DNA of 64,000 bases from Agrobacterium arsenijevicii (GCA_000949895.1 JWIT01000020.1:1-64000), one strand, 5' to 3'; counted from the first letter of the stretch, positions 50,973 through 59,913 are shown. The notes: generated from the sequence alone by a model not told the origin. Numbers and translations are program-made.

Positions 50973-52727
50973 ATGCGTGGTGCGGACATTCTGGTAGAAA
51001 TGTTGATTGGTTATGGCGTTGAGGTCATCTTCGGTGTGCCTGGCGATACCAACGTCCCTTTTTATGAAGCCCTTCAGCAACGGGAAGACGAGATCCGTCA
51101 TGTGATGGCACGCGACGAGCGCTCGGCAGGTTACATGGCCGACGCCTATGGTCGTTTCACTAGCAAGCCGGGGGTATTCGAATGCCCGTCAGGTGCCGGC
51201 GCAATGTACTCCCTGCCGCCGGTGGCGGAATCCAACTCCTCCTCCGTACCCGTCATCCTGCTGACGATCGACATCCCGCTACCGGGTGAAGGTCGTGGCG
51301 TACTCACCGAACTTGATTGTGCCCGCCTGTTTGATCCGATCACCAAGATGTCGGTACAGGTCAAATCGGCGGAAAAGCTGCCGGAAATCATTCGTCGTGC
51401 CTTCCGCGTGGCCTGTTCCGGAAAGCCCGGTGCGGTGCATTTGCAGATCCCGGAAGACATGTTGCTGGCGGAAGTCGACCCCGCCCGGATCTCCCTTCAT
51501 GTCGAGGCGGAGTGCAAGACGTTTCCCGCCTATCCGACGCTGCCCTCTCCTGAAAAACTCGATACGCTGATCTCACTTCTGACCAGCAGCAAAAAGCCGC
51601 TCATCGTCTCCGGCGGCGGTGTCAACCGGTCTTGTGCAGGCTCCGACGTTACCGAACTGGCGGAGAAGCTGAACATCCCGGTTTGCACGACAATGACCGG
51701 CCAGGGCACCATGCCTGATGACCATCGTCTGGCGGTCGGCGTCATCGGCGATAACGGGTTTCATCCCCATGCAAACTGGGCACTGGAACATGCGGATTTC
51801 GTGTTGTTCGTCGGCTCCAAGATGGGATCGGTGGTAACGATCGGCTGGACCTTCCCCAAGATTACCCTGAACAAGCGCGTCGCCCAGATCGATATCGATC
51901 CGGAGATCATGGCAAACAACTATGAAAACGTACTCTCGGTACAGGGAGATGCAAAGCTGGTCCTCCAGCGGCTGATCGATCTCGTGCCGGCCGAAAACGA
52001 CGCGACCAGAACGCAGAGCTGGGTCGATGAACTGAACGCATTGCGCGCCAACTTCTGGGAAAATGCGGAGGCGTTACTTGGCTCCGAGGCATCTCCGCTT
52101 CGACCGGAACGCGCCGTGCGCTGCTTCAACGAAGCACTGGAGGCCTATGGTAAGCCGGCTCACATCTATTCGGATGCGGGAACGCCCACCCCGCACATGA
52201 CGCGTTTCCTGAAACTCAGGGATCGCCGAACCCGTTTTGCCATCCCCCGCGCCTTTGGCGGGCTTGGCTCCGCACTGCCCGCCACCGTCGGTGCGTGGTT
52301 CGCGAACAAGGAACACCGGCCGATCGGCATGTTCGGCGACGGCTCGTTCGGAATGACGGTCGGAGAACTCGAAACACTCGTCCGTCTGCAGGTTCCGGCG
52401 ATCCTGCTGCTGTTCAACAACGGCACCTTCGGGTGGATCAAAGGCCTTCACCGGCTGAAGGGACACAACCAGTGCTTCGGTGTGGATTTCATGCCCCCAC
52501 GCGGTCAGGCGATTGCAGAAGCTTTCGATCTCAAGGCGTGGACAGCGACGAATTCAGTGGAGCTCGACACGGCGCTTGAAGCAGCCTTCGCTTACAGGGA
52601 CGGCCCCTGCCTCATCGATATTCATATAGAGTCGATCGCGGACCGGGTGCCGCCGGTATATTCCTGGCTTACCAAACGCGGGAAAAATCCACTCAGCACT
52701 CAAGTTGAAGACGTCAGATATTTCTGA
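50973..52727 (+). CDS. thiamine-diphosphate enzyme (acetolactate synthase/decarboxylase family)
   Basis: A 584-residue ThDP enzyme with the three family domains. The N-terminal part has VIFGVPGDTNVPFYEAL and RDERSAGYMADAYGR with the catalytic Glu; the middle domain runs from about 190-330; the ThDP-binding motif is GDGSFGMTVGELETL, ending LLLFNNGTFGW. It could be a carboligase or a 2-oxoacid decarboxylase. As the last gene of the operon it would consume the 2-oxoacid made by the DadA-like enzyme. The ATG at 50973 has GGGGAA upstream. The final reaction cannot be decided by sequence alone. Confidence 0.92.
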   Translation: MRGADILVEMLIGYGVEVIFGVPGDTNVPFYEALQQREDEIRHVMARDERSAGYMADAYGRFTSKPGVFECPSGAGAMYSLPPVAESNSSSVPVILLTIDIPLPGEGRGVLTELDCARLFDPITKMSVQVKSAEKLPEIIRRAFRVACSGKPGAVHLQIPEDMLLAEVDPARISLHVEAECKTFPAYPTLPSPEKLDTLISLLTSSKKPLIVSGGGVNRSCAGSDVTELAEKLNIPVCTTMTGQGTMPDDHRLAVGVIGDNGFHPHANWALEHADFVLFVGSKMGSVVTIGWTFPKITLNKRVAQIDIDPEIMANNYENVLSVQGDAKLVLQRLIDLVPAENDATRTQSWVDELNALRANFWENAEALLGSEASPLRPERAVRCFNEALEAYGKPAHIYSDAGTPTPHMTRFLKLRDRRTRFAIPRAFGGLGSALPATVGAWFANKEHRPIGMFGDGSFGMTVGELETLVRLQVPAILLLFNNGTFGWIKGLHRLKGHNQCFGVDFMPPRGQAIAEAFDLKAWTATNSVELDTALEAAFAYRDGPCLIDIHIESIADRVPPVYSWLTKRGKNPLSTQVEDVRYF

Positions 52728-52819
52728 ACCCCGTTTCGAACGGGCACTTGCCCCGCGCAAGCGCCCGGTTATCCAGCAACCTAGCCCGAGCAGCGTAAAG
52801 CTCTATAACGAAATAGAAA

Positions 52820-53500
52820 TCAGCCGGAAACGGCAACTGTTTCCGGCATGTCCTGTTGCGGCCATCGCTGCAGTGCTTCCCGTCCGGCGTCGGTCAAGCC
52901 ATAAACTCCTCTATCGAGACGTTCAAACCAGCCATAGACATTCGCAAGCAAAATCTTCCCGGCATCCGGTACGCTGGATCTGACTTGACGCACGCGCATC
53001 GGCCCTGATGCCAGCGCCAAAGCGCAACCGAGCGCCTGCTGGCGGTACGCGGTCATGATCGGCGCACGTGTGCTCCCGCCTACTGCCGGATCGCCGCGTC
53101 GCCTCTGGTGCTCACGCGTAAGCCGCGAACGCCGTTTCGGATTGGTTCGCGGCATCGGTGATACGGAACTGATGATAACACTGACGTCGCCGGCATCGGA
53201 AATACCGAGCATGCCGATGCCGAGCCTGCGGCAAAGATCGCGGTAGCGTTTGTCAGCCTCGCGGCCCCTGCCCTTGGCTGAAACTCGAGCCGCGATCCAA
53301 ACCTCATCCGCAATAGCTGCGCGATCAACCGCCTGCAAAATGAGTTCCAGATTGAAGCTCAGTTTTAGCTCGCAGATTACGACCACAGGCGGATCGTTAT
53401 CGCTCAAGCCAACGAGGTCGCAACCTCCGACTTCGCCTTTGACAACGTAACCCGCCTTCTCAAGAAAGCCTTTGACGGGCAGATAAAGCGAAGTTTCCAT
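52820..53500 (-). CDS. DUF2161 protein, PD-(D/E)XK nuclease-like fold
   Basis: A 226-residue protein. Residues 1-110 carry the nuclease-like core: VKGFLEKAGYVVKGEVGGCD with the conserved Asp, then VVICELKLS with the ExK pair, and AVDRAAIADEVWIA. DUF2161 proteins are regarded as PD-(D/E)XK-type phosphodiesterases of unknown target. The C-terminal third (175-220) looks like a small winged-helix: VRQVRSSVPDAGKILLANVY and RGVYGLTDAGREAL. It stands alone between convergent and divergent neighbours. DNA repair or nuclease activity is possible but unproven. Confidence 0.85.
   Translation of the reverse strand: METSLYLPVKGFLEKAGYVVKGEVGGCDLVGLSDNDPPVVVICELKLSFNLELILQAVDRAAIADEVWIAARVSAKGRGREADKRYRDLCRRLGIGMLGISDAGDVSVIISSVSPMPRTNPKRRSRLTREHQRRRGDPAVGGSTRAPIMTAYRQQALGCALALASGPMRVRQVRSSVPDAGKILLANVYGWFERLDRGVYGLTDAGREALQRWPQQDMPETVAVSG
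52823..52847. terminator. terminator hairpin embedded at a gene end
   Basis: GCCGGAAAC and GTTTCCGGC form a perfect 9-bp stem with a seven-base loop. It lies downstream of the ThDP enzyme gene and within the last codons of the convergent DUF2161 gene, so one hairpin probably ends transcription from both sides. Confidence 0.7.
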
Positions 53501-53790
53501 GTGCCCGCAGGTTCAAGTGAGAATTAGGCCACCTGAATACATCGATCCGCCTGCGCAGGGCAACCACTATAGCCGTTCATCCGACTGCAAGTTATTGTCT
53601 GTGGAGGCATTCGCCATACATCCCTACCGCAATCGATTAGCACTTCACCGAGGCACTGAGATGATTGCCCTTGAACGGAGTCAGCTGGAGAAACCGATAT
53701 CAAACCGCTGAATTACATTGATAATTTCTCTCCTCATGATGCTAATGTTCTTTACCCGTAACAATGCCGACGACGCTTAGGCCAAGAAGC
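53501..53790. other. intergenic region, nothing recognised
   Basis: The stretch between the DUF2161 gene and the fragment at 53791 holds only short chance frames. It must contain the DUF2161 promoter. No hairpin or repeat was recognised. Confidence 0.5.
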
Positions 53791-53946
53791 TTAGCGAGGC
53801 AGGTTCCAGCGCCCTTGGAGAAAGGCACCTTTGGCGTGGCTCATGGCGCGAAACCCTTCGCTTCCGTGATAGCCCCATGCCGCGCGGCCGATCTCGCTCG
53901 GGATCGCGATGACGAAGGTCGTCATGGGCATCGACCGGGGGTTCAC
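53791..53946 (-). pseudogene. 51-codon fragment resembling an aldehyde dehydrogenase C-terminus
   Basis: A GTG that overlaps the BenE stop (GTGA) opens 51 codons whose central part reads AAWGYHGSEGFRAMSHAKGAFLQGRWNLP. This resembles the end of aldehyde dehydrogenases of the coniferyl/benzaldehyde kind, where a YHG..GF..SHAK motif precedes the terminus. The enzyme body is missing, so it is probably the tail of a deleted gene next to benE. Alternatively it is a genuine small coupled protein. The family call is tentative. Confidence 0.4.
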
Positions 53947-55169
53947 TTTACAGCTCCCTCGCCCATGGAAAGATCGGCGCGCTCGCGGTGCGGCAGGCGA
54001 AGGTTGAGGACAAGATAGGCGACGAGGCCGATCAGCAGCCCCCAGAACGCTCCGCCGATACCGAGCAACTTGATGTTGGCGGCAGACGCAAGGAAAGTTA
54101 TCAGTGCAGCCTCGCGAGAGGTTGGGTCGGCCATCGCCCCTGCAAGGCTGCCACCGATGGTGCCAAGGAGCGCCAGACCAGCGAGCGTGGTGATGAAGGT
54201 CGCCGGAAACGCCATAAAAACAGCGGCGAGTGTCACACCGAACACGCCGACCAGCACGTAGAAGCAGCCCGCTGCAATGCCGGCGATCCAGCGTTTGGAA
54301 GGGTCTTCATGTGCGTCTTTGCCGGTGGCGATTGCCGCGGTGATGGCGGCGATGTTGAAGGCATGCGAGCCGAATGGAGCCATGATGAGTGAGCCGAGGC
54401 CGGTTACGGTCACGATGGGATTGGCGCTTGTCTTGAAGCCGTCGTTCCGCAGGACCAGCATCCCCGGCATGTATTGGCCGGTCAGCGTGATGAGGAATAA
54501 AGGCAGTGCGACGCTCAGCAGTGCGTTGAGGGAGAATTCCGGCATCGTGAAGACCGGCGCGGCGAAGCGTAGCTGGAGGCCTGACAGATCGACACGACCT
54601 TGCATCAGCAGAAAAGCAAGCCCGAGAACCAGAATGCCAACCACGGCGTAACGCGCGGAGAAGCGCTTCAACGCGACATAGGCGACGATCAATAAGCTGA
54701 CCAGCAGCGGATCAACGCTTGCGCCGCCAAAAGCCCCGATGCCGAATTGAAGGAGAATGCCGGCCAGTAAACCCGAGGCGATACTCGGTGGGATCAGACG
54801 GATGACCTTCTCGAAATAGCCGGACACACCGAGCGCAACGAAGGCTGCCGCCGAGATCATGTAGGCGCCGACCGCCTCCGCATAGGGCGTCGTCGCAAGT
54901 GCCGTGACGAGAAACGCCGCTGCCGGCGTCGACCATGCCGTGATGATCGGCTCGCGATAACGCCAGCTCAGGATTAGTCCCGTCAGACCTACGCCGATCG
55001 AAACCGACCAGACCCAGGATGCGGTGAGGTCAGGACTGAGGCCCGCGACCTTCGCCGCCTGAAAGACCAGAATGAAGGTGCCGCCATAGTTGACGATGAC
55101 GGAGATAAGACCCGCCACAATCGGGTGTGTCAGATCGTGCAGGCGAACGGAAGCTGAGCTGGATGGCAT
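53943..55169 (-). CDS. benE: benzoate/H+ symporter family transporter (BenE-like)
   Basis: A 408-residue membrane protein with about twelve helices. Landmarks of the BenE family are SVIVNYGGTFILVFQAAKVAGLS, ITAWSTPAAAFLV, GVSGYFEKVIRLIPPSIASG and LPLFLITLTGQYMPGMLVLR. Members import benzoate, though some have other substrates. The ATG at 55169 is preceded by AGGAG at a long distance. It is divergent from a MocR-type regulator with a 112-base shared promoter region. No benzoate-degradation enzymes are present in the window. Confidence 0.88.
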   Translation of the reverse strand: MPSSSASVRLHDLTHPIVAGLISVIVNYGGTFILVFQAAKVAGLSPDLTASWVWSVSIGVGLTGLILSWRYREPIITAWSTPAAAFLVTALATTPYAEAVGAYMISAAAFVALGVSGYFEKVIRLIPPSIASGLLAGILLQFGIGAFGGASVDPLLVSLLIVAYVALKRFSARYAVVGILVLGLAFLLMQGRVDLSGLQLRFAAPVFTMPEFSLNALLSVALPLFLITLTGQYMPGMLVLRNDGFKTSANPIVTVTGLGSLIMAPFGSHAFNIAAITAAIATGKDAHEDPSKRWIAGIAAGCFYVLVGVFGVTLAAVFMAFPATFITTLAGLALLGTIGGSLAGAMADPTSREAALITFLASAANIKLLGIGGAFWGLLIGLVAYLVLNLRLPHRERADLSMGEGAVK

Positions 55170-55234
55170 GGTCGAGACCGGACTCCTGAGGGTTGGGCCG
55201 CAAGGGCAACGAGTTGGCTTGACAACTAGTCGGT

Positions 55235-55283
55235 AAATGGCCTGATGTACCCGTCCATTTTCCTCAAAGGATCCAGACCATTT
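55235..55283. promoter_or_regulatory. candidate MocR operator between benE and its regulator
   Basis: Three copies of one half-site lie in the divergent promoter: AAATGG at 55235-55240 and CCATTT at 55255-55260 and 55278-55283. The first pair is inverted and the last two are direct repeats 23 bases apart. MocR regulators often bind such combinations of direct and inverted repeats. A TTGACA element lies at 55219-55224 on the plus strand. Confidence 0.45.
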
Positions 55284-56772
55284 GTTCAAACATTCCCAAC
55301 TGGAATCCGTAAAGGCGTGGATCGCCCATCCCGCACATGCGGCAATGCCGCTTCATGCCCGGATTCAAAGGGGCATCCGGCAGCTGATTGTCGATGGCGC
55401 GCTTGGACCGGGTAAGCCTCTGCCCGCCTCACGCGCACTCGCCAAGTCGCTGGGCGTGTCGCGCGACACGATCGAAACGGCCTATACCCAGCTTCATGCC
55501 GAAGGTTTCATCGACCGGCGCGTTGGAAGCGGCAGCTTCGTAGCGGAAATGACGGAGTTCACGCCCCGTCGCCGTCTTTCCCGGCGGGACGCACTCTTGC
55601 GCAACCAGGCTCCCAATCTCAGCAAGCGGGGAGCGGCCATGTTCCAGAGCGGTGGCGTGCGCGAAATGCTGTCTCCGCGGCCTTTTGCCCATGGTGTGCC
55701 GGAAACCCGAACCTTTCCGCTGCAACTATGGGAGCGCCTGGAACGGCAGGTTCGCAAGGCGGCAGGAGTGCAGACCCTGCTTCATGGTGATCCGCAGGGG
55801 ACCGAGCCGCTTCGCCGCGCCATTGCCGACTATGTGAACCTTGAACGCGGTGCGCGTGCCACCGCTGACCGGGTACTGGTGCTGACCAGTTCGCAGCAGG
55901 CCGTGTCGCTATGTGGGAACATGCTGCTTGATCCCGGCGATCGGATATTTATCGAAGATCCCGCCTATTACGGCGCGCGCAAGGCGTTTGACGCTGCGGG
56001 GCTCGAATGCGTGCCGGTTCGTGTCGACCCGCAGGGTATCGTCATCGATCAGATCATTGACGAACCGCGCGGAGCCAAGGCGGTTTTCCTGACGCCTTCC
56101 CACCAGTTCCCGACGGGAGCTACGCTGACGCTGGACCGCCGCCTGGCCCTGATCGAATGGGCCGCCCGGCATCAGGCGTGGATCATCGAGGACGATTACG
56201 ACAGCGAGTTCCACTACGCCGGCAAGCCGACAGCCTGCGTGCAAGGTCTGGATCCGCATGACCGCACCATCTACATCGGCACCTTCACCAAATCACTCTT
56301 TCCCGGTTTGCGGATTGGTTATGTCGTGCTGCCGCCGCAACTCGTAAAACCCATGACCGTTGCCCGCACGTTGATGGACGGTCATACGGCTCCCATGGCG
56401 CAACTGACGCTGGCCCGGTTTATCGAGGGTGGGCATTTCGGTGCGCATGTTCGCACCATGCGCGGTATCTATGCCGGGCGGCTTGATGTGCTGGCTGGCC
56501 TCGTCAGAAAACACTTGTCGGACTTCGTGGAACCGCGCGTTCCCATTGGTGGGCTGCAAATGCCCTGCATATTAACCTGCAATCTCCCGGAGCACACCGT
56601 CATCGATGCGGCACGACGTGTCGGGATCGAGCTTCTTGGCTTGTCGGCGTTGCACGCAGCTGGTGAGGGTAAAGCCGGATTTCTGATGGGCTTTGCCGCC
56701 TATACGCCTCTCGAAATCGAGGTGGCCGTCAGGAAACTGGCGAATGTGCTGCAGACGATGAAGCGTGAATAA
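55282..56772 (+). CDS. MocR/PdxR-type regulator (GntR + aminotransferase-fold)
   Basis: A 496-residue protein. Residues 22-90 form a GntR winged helix (LHARIQRGIRQLIVDGALGP, RALAKSLGVSRDTIETAYTQ). Residues 125-490 form a fold-type I aminotransferase domain, with the PLP lysine in YIGTFTKSLFPGLRIGYV and the Asp in IIEDDYDSEF. The PLP enzyme part serves as ligand sensor. The start is a TTG at 55282 with AAGGAT upstream; the next ATG is 21 residues in and would trim the region before the helix-turn-helix. It likely regulates benE. Confidence 0.88.
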   Translation: MFKHSQLESVKAWIAHPAHAAMPLHARIQRGIRQLIVDGALGPGKPLPASRALAKSLGVSRDTIETAYTQLHAEGFIDRRVGSGSFVAEMTEFTPRRRLSRRDALLRNQAPNLSKRGAAMFQSGGVREMLSPRPFAHGVPETRTFPLQLWERLERQVRKAAGVQTLLHGDPQGTEPLRRAIADYVNLERGARATADRVLVLTSSQQAVSLCGNMLLDPGDRIFIEDPAYYGARKAFDAAGLECVPVRVDPQGIVIDQIIDEPRGAKAVFLTPSHQFPTGATLTLDRRLALIEWAARHQAWIIEDDYDSEFHYAGKPTACVQGLDPHDRTIYIGTFTKSLFPGLRIGYVVLPPQLVKPMTVARTLMDGHTAPMAQLTLARFIEGGHFGAHVRTMRGIYAGRLDVLAGLVRKHLSDFVEPRVPIGGLQMPCILTCNLPEHTVIDAARRVGIELLGLSALHAAGEGKAGFLMGFAAYTPLEIEVAVRKLANVLQTMKRE

Positions 56773-56855
56773 TCGGGCGGATTGAACATATCATCCGGAC
56801 ACTCTGGAGCATATGAAGAACGTTCTATTCCGACCAGATCAGGCGAGGAAGATAC

Positions 56856-57206
56856 ATGCTGAAAGTCATTGCACAGGATTTCATGCGGCTGGATGCCCTT
56901 GAGATTGTCATTCCCCTTTATCGCGAGCTTGTGGAACTCACACGGCAGGAACCTCTCTGCATCGCTTATGATCTTTTCGTGGACCAGAAAGACCCCGGGC
57001 ACTTCATCTTTATCGAGGAATGGCCGGATCAGGCGGCGTTGGACGCCCATTGCGCATCCGAGCATTTCAGGCGGCTGGTCCCGCTCATCAATGCCCATCA
57101 ACGGCAGGATGCCACATTTATCCTGATGGACAGCTTCAAACCTGATGCAAGGCGTCGCATCACTCCTGTTCCGTCCACATTTGGAATAGATGACCGAGTC
57201 GGATAA
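56856..57206 (+). CDS. antibiotic-biosynthesis-monooxygenase-fold (quinol monooxygenase-like) protein
   Basis: A 116-residue dimeric alpha-beta barrel-type protein. LKVIAQDFMRLDALEIVIPL, then CIAYDLFVDQKDPGHFIFIEEW and AALDAHCASEHFRRLVPL, match the ABM family, which includes the quinol monooxygenase YgiN and heme-degrading relatives. The C-terminal extension of about 20 residues is unusual. The ATG at 56856 has GAGGAAG. It lies 83 bases after the MocR gene on the same strand and 50 before a glucanase-like gene. The substrate is unknown. Confidence 0.85.
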   Translation: MLKVIAQDFMRLDALEIVIPLYRELVELTRQEPLCIAYDLFVDQKDPGHFIFIEEWPDQAALDAHCASEHFRRLVPLINAHQRQDATFILMDSFKPDARRRITPVPSTFGIDDRVG

Positions 57207-57256
57207 GGCTTGGCACAGATTTGCTCCTGATTGCTGCGGATCATCTGAGGTTGGAA

Positions 57257-58510
57257 GTGACAGACGAATTATCTGCTCAACTTGATGGCTTGCATCACAG
57301 CACCTTCGACTATTTCTGGTCCGGCAGCCATCCTGAGAGCGGGTTACCCCGGGATCGCATGCGGTCCGACGGACTGCCGATCCATGAGGTTACGTCAATC
57401 TCGGGAGTAGGGTTTGGGTTCCTGGCGCTCATCGTCGGCGTTCATCGCGCATGGATAACGCGACAGGAGGCAGTCGCGCGTGCGAACCGCATGCTGCTGT
57501 CGCTCGCTGCGGTGAAACGCTTCCACGGCGCTTTTCCCCACTTCGTTGACGCGTCCAGCGGAAAGACAATTCCCTTTGCGAAATTCGATGATGGCGGTGA
57601 TCTGGTCGAAACCGCGCTTCTGGTTCAGGCGCTGATATGCGTCCGGGAATTCTTTGGCGGGCAGGCCACCGCCGAAATCGACTTGCGCCGCTCCATCGCT
57701 GAAATTGTCGAGGCGGTGGAGTGGAACTGGTTTACCCGCGAAGCGCCCGGGCCGCTTTTCTGGCACTGGAGTCCACGTTACGCCTGGGCAAAAAACCTGC
57801 CGATCGTGGGCTGGAACGAGGCTTTGGTCTGTTATGTGCTCGCGGCAGGTTCAACTGCGCACCCGATAAGCCCGGAATGTTATCATTCCGGGTGGGCACG
57901 CCATGGCGGGATCAGAAATGGAACGAAATATCTTGGCGTCCGGTTACCCCTTGGCGAGGCCTACGGGGGACCGCTTTTCCTGTCGCACTATTCGTTCTGC
58001 ACGCTCGATCCCCACGGTCTGGGTGATGCCTATTGTAGCGACTATCTCGAGCAGGTTCACGCACATTGCCTGATCAATTACCGCTACTGCCGTACGCGTT
58101 ACAGCGTCGAAGACGCATGGGGTCTTTCCGCCTGCGATGGACCGAAGGGCTATGTCGTGAATTCTCCAACTGAAGATCATGGCATCATCGCTACGACGGC
58201 GGCTCTCTCAAGTATTCCTTTCCTGCCATTGCGGTCAGGTCAGGCAGCTTTGCGCTTCCTCAGATGGCGTGACGGCGCGCTCGTCGGCCGCTTCGGGCTG
58301 ATGGATTCCTTCCAGCCTTCAACCGGCTGGGTGTCCGGAACACATCTTGCGATCAATCAGGGGCCTGTCGTTGCAATGATGGAAAACTATCGCAGTGGTT
58401 TGATCTGGGATTTGTTCATGAATGCGACGGACGTGAAAAACGGCTTGGCTCGTCTGGGTTTCCGTCAGGAAAAAACCGGGGAAAGAACCGGTCTGCGGGA
58501 AGCATTTTAG
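57257..58510 (+). CDS. GH144-like glucoamylase-family protein
   Basis: A 417-residue protein with the PF10091/GH144 pattern: THHSTFDYFW-like STFDYFWSGSHPESGLPRDR at the N-terminus, TSISGVGFGFLALIVG, VVETALLVQAL-like DLVETALLVQAL, IVGWNEALVCYVLA, GPLFLSHYSFCTLDP and SPTEDHGIIATTAAL. Known GH144 enzymes hydrolyse beta-1,2-glucan, a polymer made by Agrobacterium itself. Catalytic residues are not assigned. The GTG at 57257 has GAGG close upstream; an earlier TTG at 57221 has none. No signal peptide is visible with this start, which would imply cytoplasmic action. Confidence 0.8.
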   Translation: MTDELSAQLDGLHHSTFDYFWSGSHPESGLPRDRMRSDGLPIHEVTSISGVGFGFLALIVGVHRAWITRQEAVARANRMLLSLAAVKRFHGAFPHFVDASSGKTIPFAKFDDGGDLVETALLVQALICVREFFGGQATAEIDLRRSIAEIVEAVEWNWFTREAPGPLFWHWSPRYAWAKNLPIVGWNEALVCYVLAAGSTAHPISPECYHSGWARHGGIRNGTKYLGVRLPLGEAYGGPLFLSHYSFCTLDPHGLGDAYCSDYLEQVHAHCLINYRYCRTRYSVEDAWGLSACDGPKGYVVNSPTEDHGIIATTAALSSIPFLPLRSGQAALRFLRWRDGALVGRFGLMDSFQPSTGWVSGTHLAINQGPVVAMMENYRSGLIWDLFMNATDVKNGLARLGFRQEKTGERTGLREAF

Positions 58511-58673
58511 AGACCGATGGCGACGAAGGATCATCGCGGACGGAGGGCATATGAAGCTGAGCTGCGAATTTCTTCTTCAACCGCGCATGCGACCTTAGAA
58601 CCCTCCAATCTTGCTTCATCACGGTTTTGAGATACCGTCATGAACAGAGGTTTTGTAACGGAGGGAAGATCGG

Positions 58674-59483
58674 ATGTGCAATCATTGCGTGATAGAGGGC
58701 GTGAGGAAGAACATGCTGTCGCGTCGTATGCTATTCAAAGGTGCAGCCTTGGCGGGAGTGGCCGTGGGCGCGGGAAGCCTGGCGACACCGGTGCTTGCTC
58801 AGACAGCCAGCAAAGTTGTCGATCTCACTCATGTGTACGATTCAACGTTTCCAACATTTGATGGCAAGCCCGGCATAGAGTTTGAATGGGCGGCCGATAT
58901 CGCCAGGGACGGATATCAACTCCATAAATTGACGGTTTTTGAGCACACTGGAACCCATATCGACGCGCCTTTCCATTTCAGCGCCGATGGCGCCAGCGTT
59001 GATCAGCTGGAGCCACAAAAGCTGGTCGCGCCGCTGGTCATCATTGACATCACGGATCGTGCCAAAGAGGATGCCAATTCGACCGTTGCGGCAGCGGATA
59101 TAGAACGGTGGATCAGCACAAATGGTGAGATTCCCGCAGGTGCTGTCGTGGCTTTGCGCTCTGGCTGGGCAACAAAGGTAAAAAGCCCCGCATTCCGTAA
59201 CGACGACGCTGGAAAATTCGCCTTTCCCGGTTTCAGCAAGTCGGCAACGGATTTACTGCTCGAGCTCGACACCGTCGCAATCGGCGTCGACACGCTCTCA
59301 CTGGATCCGGGCAACTCTGCAGACTTTGCGGTGCATAATTCGTGGCTCCCGGCAGGCCGCTACGGCATTGAAGGTCTGAACAACCTTGAAGCCTTACCGC
59401 TCAAGGGAGCGACAATCGTCGTCGGCGCACCAGCCCACCGAGGCGGGACAGGTGGCCCGGCTCGTGTTCTGGCACTTGTTTAA
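58674..59483 (+). CDS. cyclase-family metal hydrolase with twin-arginine-like signal
   Basis: A 269-residue protein of the cyclase family (PF04199), related to kynurenine formamidase and isatin hydrolase. The metal-binding motif HTGTHIDAPFHF is intact, and a C-terminal VVGAPAHRGGTGGPARV is in place. It has an N-terminal signal with SRRMLFKGAALAGVAVGAG, probably a Tat substrate. It therefore acts in the periplasm on an amide, lactone or cyclic ketone. The ATG at 58674 has GGAGGGAAG. It appears monocistronic. Confidence 0.88.
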   Translation: MCNHCVIEGVRKNMLSRRMLFKGAALAGVAVGAGSLATPVLAQTASKVVDLTHVYDSTFPTFDGKPGIEFEWAADIARDGYQLHKLTVFEHTGTHIDAPFHFSADGASVDQLEPQKLVAPLVIIDITDRAKEDANSTVAAADIERWISTNGEIPAGAVVALRSGWATKVKSPAFRNDDAGKFAFPGFSKSATDLLLELDTVAIGVDTLSLDPGNSADFAVHNSWLPAGRYGIEGLNNLEALPLKGATIVVGAPAHRGGTGGPARVLALV

Positions 59484-59670
59484 CGCAACGGGTTCCGTCA
59501 CGACGATGACCACCCTCCGCACGGGAGGGGATAATGCCGGTTCGTCCGCCGCCTTGATACTACGCTCCAGTTCAGGGACGCGGCGCCGGCATCGGAACCG
59601 TTGGCGCCGCCGACTCCCTGCTGCCCTGACCATTGACCAGCGCGAGGCGCAGCGGGTGTGGTTGAAGAAC

Positions 59671-59913
59671 CTAATCCCTGCGGAAAATTCGGATGCGTTT
59701 TGCTACCTTCTTTTCTTCGATCTCCATCCACTGAGGGCTAGAAGAAGGAGTGGAGCCGTTCAGCAGTGTATCGATATCGAGTCCACGGCGCAGCAATCCG
59801 CTTCTTATTTTGACAGGTAGGAGTCTGGCCAGAAATCGCAATGGCGCGGCGGGGAGTTGCAGCACTTCGACGCGGTTTCCATCGACATATTTTTCGATGA
59901 TTATGGTGCTCAT
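59671..59913 (-). CDS. hypothetical 80-residue protein
   Basis: An 80-residue basic protein that starts STIIIEKYVDGNRVEVLQLP and continues RFLARLLPVKIRSGLLRRGLD and SPQWMEIEEKKVAKRIRIF. The pattern of a short beta strand, an amphipathic basic middle and a charged end hints at a small regulatory or anchor protein; no family is recognised. The ATG at 59913 is preceded by GAAAGAT. The open frame extends upstream to 60090 but that part has no good start. Confidence 0.6.
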   Translation of the reverse strand: MSTIIIEKYVDGNRVEVLQLPAAPLRFLARLLPVKIRSGLLRRGLDIDTLLNGSTPSSSPQWMEIEEKKVAKRIRIFRRD

